The position numbers and the translations under genes are program-made. Below are positions 8,631 to 16,979 of a stretch of 64,000 nt of DNA, one piece after another. Numbering within the stretch: position 1 is the stretch's first letter; each line of letters begins with the position of its first letter. This stretch comes from an uncultured Lachnospiraceae bacterium (GTDB taxonomy: Bacteria; Bacillota; Clostridia; Lachnospirales; Lachnospiraceae): assembly GCA_934330725.1 (NCBI GenBank), contig CAKRGM010000008.1, forward strand, positions 1 through 64,000, read 5' to 3'. The notes beneath the pieces are model-generated. The model was given only the letters and a program-made list of their open reading frames with translations, did no database searches and was not told the DNA's origin.

Positions 8631-8667
8631 AGCTGCTGATACAGCTTTATTAACTGTACCAGCAGCT
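8631..8667 (-). terminator. Terminator after DUF1836 gene
   Basis: Stem AGCTGCTGATACAG (8631-8644) pairs with CTGTACCAGCAGCT (8654-8667) with one mismatch and a 9-base loop. It is followed on the minus strand by TTTTTGGATTT. It serves the gene ending at 8698. Confidence 0.75.
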
Positions 8668-8697
8668 ATCTTATTTCTCTTGTTTTTTATTTTTGGC

Positions 8698-9369
8698 TTA
8701 TTTCTTTTCTGCCTTTTTATCTGCTTTCTCGGCTTTTTTATCAGTCTTTTTATCTGAAGCTGCCATCTTTTTTTCAGAATGTGTTTCAGCATAATCATCA
8801 ATAAGATTCTCAATAATATTCTTTTTCATATAAACATCAAAGCTTAAAACTGATACTAATGAAAACAGCTGAAGAAAATCCTGTTTTTGAGAGTCATCCA
8901 CATCTTCAAATGCCTCACTTGCTTTTTTTGCCTTACTGAAAATGTCTTTTGAAAGCATGGAAATCTGTGACTTACACATATTATAAACTTCTCTGTATAT
9001 ATAATCCAGATCCGGCATATCTTCATTCTGGAAGAAATTTTCAGTAAGCGGATCCAGCAGTTTCTGTATATCGCTTATTGACAGCATACTTTTAAAATAG
9101 TAAATAAATGCAAGAATATATATATGATCCTTTGAATATTTTTTCTTGACCGGTGACGGAAGCAGATCATTCTTTGCATAATTATTTATCATAGTCTTAG
9201 TAAGGATCTTATCATCATCATGACGTTTGCTGTCCCTTAAATGTTCATCCATAAATGTAGTTACCTGATCCATATACAGATCAATATTAGGAACATCTCC
9301 CGGTTTTATATAATTAAGATTCGCAAGCTTTTTTAATAATTCACTAACAAATTCAGTTGTATCCTTCAT
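8698..9369 (-). CDS. DUF1836 protein with lysine-rich tail
   Basis: Cytosolic protein of the DUF1836 family, widespread in Firmicutes and of unknown function. The family block is visible in LTKTMINNYAKNDLLPSP, KKYSKDHIYILAFIYYFKS and LSISDIQKLLDPL, which resembles a MerR-like winged helix followed by helices. The C-terminus (about residues 200-223) is a Lys/Ala/Asp repeat (DKKTDKKAEKADKKAEKK). The start at 9369 is set by GGAGG seven bases upstream; the open frame extends 27 codons further but without a ribosome site. It stands alone, ending in a clear terminator. DNA binding is inferred from the fold only. Confidence 0.82.
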   Translation of the reverse strand: MKDTTEFVSELLKKLANLNYIKPGDVPNIDLYMDQVTTFMDEHLRDSKRHDDDKILTKTMINNYAKNDLLPSPVKKKYSKDHIYILAFIYYFKSMLSISDIQKLLDPLTENFFQNEDMPDLDYIYREVYNMCKSQISMLSKDIFSKAKKASEAFEDVDDSQKQDFLQLFSLVSVLSFDVYMKKNIIENLIDDYAETHSEKKMAASDKKTDKKAEKADKKAEKK

Positions 9370-9542
9370 ACTTTTCCTCCATACATACCGCAATACTAAA
9401 TCGCGAAAGTGTCTTAGAGTTATTATATAGTAATGAAAACTATATATCAAGAGATTAAATACATTATACTATATATATTTTCTCTGTTTCTTACTGTAGC
9501 TGTTTAATACAGCTATCTAGCACGGTTCTTTAACATAGCGGT

Positions 9543-10259
9543 TTATCTGGCTTTACTTAAATATGAATCAAGCAGATCAAGATCAGTATTTGCGATGAGT
9601 CTGTCCGGAAAATCTACCATATCAAGAAGCACCTGTGCATATTTGAAATTTGCAATATCTTCTTCTACGTGCGCATCACTTCCAAGCGTTATACAAACAT
9701 TATTCTTTTTGCACAGTTCAAGCATTCTCAGATCATTTTCACGTGCGCCCTTACGTGGTCCATGTGGCTTTAAAGAGGTATTGTTAAGTTCAAGAAGTGT
9801 ATGGCTTTTTTTGACCCCCGAAACTACCTGCTGCATATCAACTGCATATCTGCTGTCATCCGGATGACCTATTATATTTACAAAAGGATTATCCATTACT
9901 TTTAAAAGTGCTGCAGTATTTTCCTCAACTGTTCCGGGTTTGATACATGGTGTATGAAAACTTGCAATAACTATATCCAGGTTTTTAAGTGTTTCCGGTC
10001 CTAAATCAATTTTACCATCATGATTTATTATATTAGCCTCTGTTCCCATCAGCCTGTGAACACCAAATTTATCACGTGGCACAACATGCAGATTGTTGAA
10101 GTAAAATAAATGGCATGTTCCCGGCATTTCAGGGGCATGCTCAGTTATCGCAATACTTTTAAGTCCTATTTCACCTGCGTGTCTTGTCATTTCATCAATT
10201 GTATTATATGCATGTCCACTCGCTATTGTATGTGTATGCGTATCAACCAAATATTTCAT
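9543..10259 (-). CDS. PHP-domain phosphoesterase (YcdX-like)
   Basis: Metal-dependent hydrolase of the PHP superfamily, closest by eye to the YcdX/histidinol-phosphatase-like group. Metal ligands are visible in DTHTHT near the N-terminus, ITEHAPEM, GTEANI, the ASFHTP segment, IIGHPDD, and GSDAHV near the C-terminus. The length of 238 is typical. The start at 10259 follows GGAG; the upstream GTG-rich extension is not conserved-looking. It stands alone between DUF1836 and the transglutaminase gene. The substrate is unknown; a role in histidine biosynthesis is possible but not supported by its neighbours. Confidence 0.87.
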   Translation of the reverse strand: MKYLVDTHTHTIASGHAYNTIDEMTRHAGEIGLKSIAITEHAPEMPGTCHLFYFNNLHVVPRDKFGVHRLMGTEANIINHDGKIDLGPETLKNLDIVIASFHTPCIKPGTVEENTAALLKVMDNPFVNIIGHPDDSRYAVDMQQVVSGVKKSHTLLELNNTSLKPHGPRKGARENDLRMLELCKKNNVCITLGSDAHVEEDIANFKYAQVLLDMVDFPDRLIANTDLDLLDSYLSKAR

Positions 10260-10428
10260 CTTAATCTCCGTTCCGCAGACGCTTTGCACCTGAAAGACCG
10301 CAGCCTGAATTTAAAATCCAGCCTGCAATACTGCCTGATTGTGACGTCTGCGGCACAAAAGGCATTATCCGTCATAAATTCTTATCCTGAAATTTAAAAT
10401 ACTTCCAGTCCTTTTAACTTTGCATTAT

Positions 10429-11484
10429 TTAATTACATTTTACAAGTTTTACCGACATATCCCTTCGGGTGTGGTCTATGGAAATCTGTACATCTGTCAG
10501 GTTAAAATATGTATATGATATTGATTTTGAAGCTTCCCCGAGTGAATCATCCCACGACAGATCTGCGTTATAAAATTTCCCATCAATTTTTACAATATTC
10601 CATGCATGTGGTCCTCCATTTGCGTAACCTGAGCAGAAATAACAGGGAATATTAAGCTGCATCATTATGTACTGAAATGCCCTTGAATATCCGGCACACA
10701 CTGATTTCTTATTAACAAGTGCACTGTAGGCACTCTGGTTCATATCTGCTTTTTCATCATATTCGACAAGGTTTTCCAATGCTTTATATACATACTTTTC
10801 TTTTTCAAGATCACTTGAAAGCCCGGATGCCCCGTTTATTATATTTCCTGCAGCATCGAGAAATTTACTTCTGCTTGTCATAAGATCATCTTTTGTTTCA
10901 TTAAACTGCAATGTGACAGAAACTACAGTTCCACCTCCTGTATATGCATAACTGTAATCTGTATTTAACCAGAATAATTCAGGATGATCATTATACACAG
11001 CTGTCATGACATTTTTTGTGTCTTCCTGATTAAGTTTCTCACACAACACAATATCTGCTTTCTGGCTGTTGGCATTTTCATATATCTGATCGTATACTTT
11101 TTTTTGAGCAGCACTAAGCATCGCCCTGTATGGATACATTTCTTCCTTAAAATCATAGTTCTGGCTTGCCGGCTGCCCTGCCGTATTCTTTGAAGATGAA
11201 TTATCTACAAGCGTTCCGCTTCCTGATACCTGCCTGTAATCAGAACTTGCCATATCGCTGGTCTTATTCATACCACCGCCTTCTGATGACTCTACCGTAG
11301 GCAGAACATCATTAATATTGACAACTTCATCCTTCGTTTCCGTCGATTCAGCTGATGCCTGTTGTACACTGTGCCTGCCAAATTTGTTAGGATTTAACGT
11401 CCTGTCAAGTAAAAAAGCACATATAACCAACACAAGTACCAGTGCTGAAACCTTTAAAATTCTAATCAAACCCCTCATAATCAT
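10429..11484 (-). CDS. Membrane-anchored transglutaminase-like protein
   Basis: Exported protein with an N-terminal membrane anchor (about residues 8-27, VSALVLVLVICAFLL), a Ser/Thr-rich spacer, and a C-terminal transglutaminase-like cysteine protease fold. The expected Cys-His-Asp triad is visible in KKSVCAGYSRAF, GGPHAWNIV and YNADLSWDD. Such domains outside the cell act on peptides or protein crosslinks, but no substrate can be named. Its start overlaps the stop of the MoxR ATPase gene by four bases (ATGA), so the two are translationally coupled. It is the last gene of a four-gene unit. The domain call is secure, the role is not. Confidence 0.83.
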   Translation of the reverse strand: MIMRGLIRILKVSALVLVLVICAFLLDRTLNPNKFGRHSVQQASAESTETKDEVVNINDVLPTVESSEGGGMNKTSDMASSDYRQVSGSGTLVDNSSSKNTAGQPASQNYDFKEEMYPYRAMLSAAQKKVYDQIYENANSQKADIVLCEKLNQEDTKNVMTAVYNDHPELFWLNTDYSYAYTGGGTVVSVTLQFNETKDDLMTSRSKFLDAAGNIINGASGLSSDLEKEKYVYKALENLVEYDEKADMNQSAYSALVNKKSVCAGYSRAFQYIMMQLNIPCYFCSGYANGGPHAWNIVKIDGKFYNADLSWDDSLGEASKSISYTYFNLTDVQISIDHTRRDMSVKLVKCN

Positions 11485-13073
11485 TCTCCCGATAAAACTT
11501 CATCTATATGACTTCTGATATCATTTCTTTTATTATCCCTTAACATATCCCTGTTATATTTATAAAATCTTTCACAGCCATTTTCAGTAATAAATCCAAG
11601 ACTTAAAGACCCTGCTGCTAGTTCAGTTACAAACAGGAGCATTTCAGCCCCTTCTGCAAAAGCATTTTCAATAAAATCAAATCCATTCTCAAGCTTTGCT
11701 GATACCTGTGCAATACATTTCTCACGCTCATCCGTTATTTTATTAAATTCACGCTTCAGCCTTTCAAAAGCTGCTTCATTTTCAGTTATCATCTCTGCCT
11801 TTAATATGACTGTCCATTCATTTAACAGTTCATTTGTTTTATTATACTGCTTTTCCAGAGTATTATCCAATAATCCGGCATTAAGTTTATTTATAAATTC
11901 CTTTTCCTTTGTTTTTTTTATTTCTTCAAAAATTAAAACCGGTGTTTCAGTACTGTCCCCCTCAATAAGTTTATTTTTAAATTCCTTAAGTACTTTAAAT
12001 GTATTGTCTGCCAGCGCATCTATATATGCGTATTTTTTAAATTCCTGATTTAAAGAAGATATCATAAGGCTTACAACGCTTATTCTTTCATCAAATGAAG
12101 CCTCCTTTATACGCTTGCTGATGGTATCAGCCACCTTTGAATCAAGAATATCATCCATGCAGTATAATTTTTCATATTTATAAAACAGCTCAAGATAATT
12201 TGCAAAATCCGCAGCTATATCAGGACATCTTACATATTCAGAAACAACTTCTTCATCTACTGTAAGTTCCAGTCTTTCACATGCCTTTAAATAGTCTGAC
12301 ATATCCTGCCAGCCCCTGGCTGTAACAAACTGCCTGCCATCAACTGTTGTCTGTATTTTATAGAAATTTTCCTGCTTAGAATCAAGATATGACAATATCG
12401 CCGGATGCACATTATTATTCTGTGCATACTCTTTCCATACTGAATAGTCCGCTTCCACATTTATAAGTTTTACCCTGTCATATGTTGCCACATCAAAATC
12501 TCTTACGGATTTATTATATTCCTGTGGATTCCCGGCAGCCACGATAATCCAGCCTTCAGGCACTCTGGCATTGCCAAACGCCTTTTCCTGCAAAAACTGC
12601 AGCATAACCGGTGCTAAAGTTTCTGATACACAGTTTATCTCATCAATAAACAAAATTCCCTGTTTAACATCTGTCTTTTTCATGTATTCATATATTGATG
12701 CAATAATCTCGCTCATTGTATACTGAGTTGTTTTATACTTGAATCCTTCAAATTCTTTTTCTTCTATAAATGGAAGTCCCAATGCACTCTGGCGCGTATG
12801 ATGCGTCATTGTATATGACACAAGCCCTATCCCACACTCAACTGCAATCTGGCGCATTATTGCTGTTTTTCCAATCCCCGGCGCTCCAATAAGAAATATT
12901 GGTCGCTGCCTTACCTGTGGAATCACAGGTTTTCCATCCTCATCTTTCATAAGATAAGCTTTTACCGCATTAATAACCTCTGTTTTTGCTCTTTTTATAT
13001 TCATATCAAACCACATTTCTGCACACGTATTTTTATACATCCGTGCCCGGTGTGCAAAGCACATATCTTTCAT
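11481..13073 (-). CDS. MoxR-family AAA+ ATPase
   Basis: AAA+ ATPase of the MoxR/RavA type. Walker A is GAPGIGKT, Walker B GILFIDEINC, sensor 1 VAAGNPQEYN, and an arginine-finger region lies in FDVATYDRVKL. After the roughly 300-residue ATPase core comes a helical C-terminal region of about 220 residues with no recognised domain. MoxR ATPases usually work with a VWA-domain partner as a chaperone or remodeller, and the gene upstream encodes one. The start is uncertain: an ATG at 13073 has AAGG 12 bases upstream, while an in-frame ATG at 13004 fits the family N-terminus (MNIKRAKTEV) but lacks a clear ribosome site. It overlaps the next gene. Confidence 0.88.
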   Translation of the reverse strand: MKDMCFAHRARMYKNTCAEMWFDMNIKRAKTEVINAVKAYLMKDEDGKPVIPQVRQRPIFLIGAPGIGKTAIMRQIAVECGIGLVSYTMTHHTRQSALGLPFIEEKEFEGFKYKTTQYTMSEIIASIYEYMKKTDVKQGILFIDEINCVSETLAPVMLQFLQEKAFGNARVPEGWIIVAAGNPQEYNKSVRDFDVATYDRVKLINVEADYSVWKEYAQNNNVHPAILSYLDSKQENFYKIQTTVDGRQFVTARGWQDMSDYLKACERLELTVDEEVVSEYVRCPDIAADFANYLELFYKYEKLYCMDDILDSKVADTISKRIKEASFDERISVVSLMISSLNQEFKKYAYIDALADNTFKVLKEFKNKLIEGDSTETPVLIFEEIKKTKEKEFINKLNAGLLDNTLEKQYNKTNELLNEWTVILKAEMITENEAAFERLKREFNKITDEREKCIAQVSAKLENGFDFIENAFAEGAEMLLFVTELAAGSLSLGFITENGCERFYKYNRDMLRDNKRNDIRSHIDEVLSGE

Positions 13074-13090
13074 ACAATATTTCTGCCTTA

Positions 13091-14503
13091 CTATTTAAGA
13101 TTATCCTCATCAATCACAAGACGTATTGCCCATCCCGGAAAATCTTCATTTTCCTCATACTCATTGATAAAAATAAATGCTGTTTCATACGGCGGTCTTT
13201 GTTTAGGATATATCCCATAACCATCTGTAAAGTAGATAAGCCCCCTGGGGTTTAATTTTTCCCTGTCAATAAGGCTGTTTACATAGTTAAAAGCCGGCCT
13301 GAAATCTGTTCCTCCAAACCCCTTTATCATAAATCCCTGTTTAAATTCTTCAAATGCCTTTCTGTCAGTTACAATTATATCTGACTGCACTTTATTATCA
13401 CACTGGATTATATGGATCCTGACCCGGTCAAAAAAGCTCTTTTCATCACTTAATATTTCATATGTTATATCGAGAAATTTATCTATCAGGTCTGCACTGC
13501 ATGACCCGGACGTATCAAGAACTATTACAAAGTCCTCTATCTTATATTCCTCCTTATATTCAAGTTCTTCAAAAAGAGGCATATTTTTATAAAGCTGCAT
13601 ACTGTAATTATAAAACCCGTAGTCAAATGAGTCCGGGTCAATATGCATCCTTTCCTTTAGTACTGCAAATTTTCTTAAGAACCCTGAATATGTCATTTTT
13701 CTTTTATTACCGGCCTTAAGCATTCTTGAAAAATTTCCCTTTTCGTCTCCATGGCCGGCTCCGCATATTCCTATCTGTGTTTCTATTTTTTTAGCTATGC
13801 TGTCCCACTTTTTTTCACTGCTTCCACCTGCTGCAAACATATTACCGGCAGCATTATTATGTGCAGCAGATTCATCATCTTTATCATCTTTTTTGTCCGG
13901 TTCTGATTTTTCGTCATTTTTTCTGTCGTTATCCCTGTCATTATCAATATACCAGTAATCATGGTCATCAACACCGAAAAGATTGACCGCTTCAAGGCTG
14001 TCTTTATATTCACGTGGTCTTTTTAACAGAAAATAATATATATTCTGTGCACTGAAGATTTTCACTTCTTTTGAAATTTCATTATACACCTGCTGCCTTG
14101 CATCATTATCCGGCAAAAGAACTGCCGACAGCGATAAACCGTCAATTATATATTCCACACTGATGTCACATGCCAGATTCCAGACTTCCCTGTCTTTTTC
14201 CCCACAGCTGTAAAGATGTCTGAATATGCAGTGGAGTGTCATATGAAGAATTGCCCTGTTAATTATGACCGGATTATCCCTGTAACCTGCAATAAGCTTC
14301 ATGGGATTATAATAAATCTTATCCCCATCTGTTGCTGTAAAGGCTGTCTTATGGTCTCTTTCATATGAAAATGCGTTAAGTGCAATAAACATATGGCGCA
14401 TACAAAGATACAGTTCCTGCCTGGAGGCATTAAGCACCTGCTCTGCCAGTGCCGTTATATCACTACTGTTTTTAAAATTCAAATTTTTTCTTTTCAGTTC
14501 CAT
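13091..14503 (-). CDS. DUF2201-type protein: metallopeptidase-like domain plus VWA-like domain
   Basis: Two-part cytosolic protein. The N-terminal half resembles the putative metallopeptidase domain of DUF2201 proteins; where the family has HExxH, this one reads HMTLHCIFRH, so the catalytic Glu is replaced by Met. A highly charged Asp/Lys linker (DKKDDKDDESAAHNN) follows. The C-terminal VWA-like domain carries a MIDAS-type DTSGSC and a later GGTDFRP loop with the metal-coordinating Thr/Asp. Partners of MoxR ATPases often have this architecture. The start at 14503 has AAGGA six bases upstream and overlaps the upstream LRR gene by 32 bases. It probably hands substrates to, or is activated by, the MoxR ATPase. 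Confidence 0.82.
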   Translation of the reverse strand: MELKRKNLNFKNSSDITALAEQVLNASRQELYLCMRHMFIALNAFSYERDHKTAFTATDGDKIYYNPMKLIAGYRDNPVIINRAILHMTLHCIFRHLYSCGEKDREVWNLACDISVEYIIDGLSLSAVLLPDNDARQQVYNEISKEVKIFSAQNIYYFLLKRPREYKDSLEAVNLFGVDDHDYWYIDNDRDNDRKNDEKSEPDKKDDKDDESAAHNNAAGNMFAAGGSSEKKWDSIAKKIETQIGICGAGHGDEKGNFSRMLKAGNKRKMTYSGFLRKFAVLKERMHIDPDSFDYGFYNYSMQLYKNMPLFEELEYKEEYKIEDFVIVLDTSGSCSADLIDKFLDITYEILSDEKSFFDRVRIHIIQCDNKVQSDIIVTDRKAFEEFKQGFMIKGFGGTDFRPAFNYVNSLIDREKLNPRGLIYFTDGYGIYPKQRPPYETAFIFINEYEENEDFPGWAIRLVIDEDNLK

Positions 14504-15482
14504 ACTTTTCCTTCTGATAATCAAGTACAATTAAAAGACTTTCCATATATTTTCCCTGTCTTAGCTGTTCGCAGCTTTTGTAAAGATCCTCTTTACTAAA
14601 AATATCTAATGCCAGCAGGCCCTTTAAATCTTTAAAATTTTCTTTCTCTGCCAGCCGCATTATAAGACTGAACCTGTTTTCTTTTATATAATCAGTATAT
14701 TCTTTCCTGTATTTATCCATAAGCTTATATGGATACCTTATTCTGTTATAGGCAATTGCATAGGCTGATTCGTTAAGATCTATGTATCTTGCCAGTTCAA
14801 ACAGCCTGTCATATTTCTGGTAATCAACATCCTTTCCTGCCACACATTCCCTGTACTGGACGCCGCTTCCTTCTGTCACCTGATTGATAATCCTTGCCGG
14901 TGTATTTTCTTCATAATTAAGAATATAATATGGAAACACCAGTTTAGCCTGTCCATCAGCATATTTTAACGATACCGTCACTTCATTATTTACTTCTGAT
15001 AAGATTCCTTTCAGACATTTTGAATTGTCATTAAGCTTGTCAATCAGTATTTCTTTTAACTTATAGCAGTTCTTAAATGCTCCATCAAATATTTCCGTCA
15101 CATTATCCGTCAGTTCAATCCTTATAAGATTCCTGCAGTTGTAAAATGCATGCTGCCCAATCTTTCTGACCCCGGCACCTATTTTTACCTGTATAAGTTC
15201 TCTGTGCTCACTAAATGCAAATTCCCCAATGGACGTTACTGTAATTCCATCAATGCTGTCTGGAATCCTTATTTTTTGAGGGCACATACTTCTATCATTA
15301 TCTTTAATATCCCTGCCTCTGATATATTCTTCAATCTCAATGCCTTCCGGTGTTTTCTTAATTTTAATATCATCCGGAAAATATGATTTATTCAAGAAAT
15401 CTGATATAGAAGCCTTCCTGTCATCATATACTGTATTATCAATTTTACCATTAATCTGTCCGTCACTGCTTAATCCACTCAT
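14472..15482 (-). CDS. BspA-like leucine-rich-repeat protein
   Basis: First gene of the four-gene unit. Residues about 70-165 form BspA-type LRR_5 repeats, for example VTSIGEFAFSEHRELIQVKI, VRKIGQHAFYNCRNLIRIEL and VTEIFDGAFKNCYKLKEILI. No signal peptide is visible, so unlike many BspA proteins it should stay in the cytosol. The C-terminal 150 residues are helical and not recognised. Being co-encoded with the VWA and MoxR proteins suggests a substrate- or partner-recognition role for the repeats; that is inference. Its stop overlaps the next start. Confidence 0.8.
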   Translation of the reverse strand: MSGLSSDGQINGKIDNTVYDDRKASISDFLNKSYFPDDIKIKKTPEGIEIEEYIRGRDIKDNDRSMCPQKIRIPDSIDGITVTSIGEFAFSEHRELIQVKIGAGVRKIGQHAFYNCRNLIRIELTDNVTEIFDGAFKNCYKLKEILIDKLNDNSKCLKGILSEVNNEVTVSLKYADGQAKLVFPYYILNYEENTPARIINQVTEGSGVQYRECVAGKDVDYQKYDRLFELARYIDLNESAYAIAYNRIRYPYKLMDKYRKEYTDYIKENRFSLIMRLAEKENFKDLKGLLALDIFSKEDLYKSCEQLRQGKYMESLLIVLDYQKEKYGTEKKKFEF

Positions 15483-15515
15483 TACTCTCTGCCCTGTTTA
15501 TAGATTATTTTTTAT

Positions 15516-15567
15516 ATAATATCACGTACGTGTACGACTTGCAATTTTTACATTGGCAATTTATACT
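15516..15567. promoter_or_regulatory. Divergent promoters sharing one -35 hexamer
   Basis: The palindromic hexamer TTGCAA (15539-15544) lies 17 bases before TATACT (15562-15567) on the plus strand. On the minus strand it lies 17 bases before TATTAT (complement of 15516-15521). The same six bases can thus serve as -35 for the wall hydrolase gene (+) and the LRR unit (-). A perfect palindrome CACGTACGTG (15523-15532) fills the minus spacer and is a candidate operator. Confidence 0.6.
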
Positions 15568-15583
15568 ATAATATATTTAATAT

Positions 15584-15597
15584 GCTGATATATCAGC
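15584..15597 (+). promoter_or_regulatory. Palindrome just before the ribosome site of the wall hydrolase gene
   Basis: GCTGATATATCAGC is a perfect 14-base palindrome ending three bases before GGGAGGG. It could be a protein site or a short RNA hairpin next to the ribosome site. Confidence 0.45.
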
Positions 15598-15610
15598 TTG
15601 GGAGGGTATC

Positions 15611-16819
15611 TTGAAACGCTTGGTTTTTAATAATATTTCATACAAACATATAAAGTGTTTTTTATTTACTTCAATATGTCTTTTAATTTCATTTGCATTT
15701 ATTATTGCTGCATCACCATCAGTATATTTTGCGGATACACAGGATGATTATGATAATGCAAATAAACGGCTTGAGGAACTAAAAAAACAACAGCAGGGGC
15801 TTTCCTCTGAGTTATCAGGTCTTACGACGCAGTTGTCGCAGTCCGGCGAAAAGATTGAGCAGCTTGATAAACAGATTACTGATAAACAGAGCGAACTTGA
15901 CTCAATTCAATCTGACCTTGACACACTTTCCGGTCAGAAAAATGAACAGTATAATGCAATGAAATTACGTATAAAATACATGTATGAACATAATGCCGCA
16001 TCTACATTAGAATTTCTTGTTGATTCGGGCAGCCTGTCTGATTTTCTTGTAAAAACTGAATATGTCCAGAAAATATCTGAATACGACAGGAATATGCTTG
16101 AAAAATTCAAGAATCTTATTATGGAGGAAAACACTCTTAAGGAACAGATGGATAGTGATATGAAGCAGCTTACTGCACTGAAAGATGACGCTTCAAAGGA
16201 AGAATCAAAACTAAAGCAGCTTATATATGATAAGAAAAACCAGATAGATATTTCTTCAAATAATATAAATGAAGCTGAACAGCTGGCTCTTCAATGTGAA
16301 CAGCAACTGGAACAGGAAAAAATTGAACGCCAGCGTGCCCAGGAGGCTGCAGCTAAAGAAGCTGAACGTCAGGCTGAAGAAGCTGCCAGAAAGAACTCGC
16401 AGACAGACGGTTCCGGAACCAATAACGGTTCTTCAGACAGTGGTTCTGCCCCTGTTAATACTACACCTATTAATTATGATGCATCTGACCTTTCAATGCT
16501 TGCTGCAATAATCGAATGCGAAGCTGGTAATCAGTCATACGAAGGTATGCTGGCTGTTGGCAGTGTCGTTATCAATCGTGTTCACAGTCCGCGTTTTGCC
16601 AATACCATTTCCGGTGTAATAACTGCACCATACCAGTTCACACCTGTAATGAGTGGGCGTTTTGCAATTGTTCTTGAACGTGGTGCAAAGCAGACCTGTG
16701 TAAATGCTGCACAGGATGTACTTAATGGAAAGATAACTATTAACGCTTTGTATTTTCATGTATACCGTGGAAGCATTGATGATGATGGAACCGTAATTGG
16801 GGATCATGTATTCTTTTAA
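15611..16819 (+). CDS. Secreted coiled-coil protein with SleB-type cell-wall hydrolase domain
   Basis: Exported peptidoglycan hydrolase. A signal peptide (about residues 13-36) is followed by a PcsB/RipC-like coiled coil (about 40-215, rich in QLSQSGEKIEQLDKQITDK-type heptads). A Glu/Ala/Arg helix and a Ser/Gly/Asn linker lead to a C-terminal Hydrolase_2 (SleB/CwlJ) domain starting LAAIIECEAGNQSYEGMLAV and holding VINRV and FTPV motifs. The coiled coil in PcsB relatives restrains the enzyme until FtsEX or another partner releases it. The start codon is TTG at 15611, six bases after GGGAGGG. Length is 402. It is transcribed alone, ends in a strong terminator, and is divergent from the LRR unit. 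Confidence 0.88.
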   Translation: MKRLVFNNISYKHIKCFLFTSICLLISFAFIIAASPSVYFADTQDDYDNANKRLEELKKQQQGLSSELSGLTTQLSQSGEKIEQLDKQITDKQSELDSIQSDLDTLSGQKNEQYNAMKLRIKYMYEHNAASTLEFLVDSGSLSDFLVKTEYVQKISEYDRNMLEKFKNLIMEENTLKEQMDSDMKQLTALKDDASKEESKLKQLIYDKKNQIDISSNNINEAEQLALQCEQQLEQEKIERQRAQEAAAKEAERQAEEAARKNSQTDGSGTNNGSSDSGSAPVNTTPINYDASDLSMLAAIIECEAGNQSYEGMLAVGSVVINRVHSPRFANTISGVITAPYQFTPVMSGRFAIVLERGAKQTCVNAAQDVLNGKITINALYFHVYRGSIDDDGTVIGDHVFF

Positions 16820-16873
16820 GGCAGACTCCCGTTTCAGACTGCCGTTTTCTAATCTAATCTGTCCGGTAAATTT

Positions 16874-16915
16874 AATAAACGCGGAGTACCCTGATATAAG
16901 TACTCCGCGTTTATT
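16874..16915. terminator. Bidirectional terminator between wall hydrolase gene and dapL
   Basis: A perfect 15-bp stem (AATAAACGCGGAGTA at 16874-16888 with 16901-16915) has a 12-base loop. It is flanked by T-rich and A-rich stretches, so it can work for the convergent genes on both sides. Confidence 0.85.
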
Positions 16916-16979
16916 TTATGTTTATATGATGTTTATAATTACTTGTAACTATTCAGATTGTAACTATTCTGAACGAAGT

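Noticed and set aside
9497..9515. Terminator after the PHP hydrolase gene (TAGCTGT/ACAGCTA)
   Set aside because: The stem is only seven bases and no T-run follows on the minus strand, so support is too weak.
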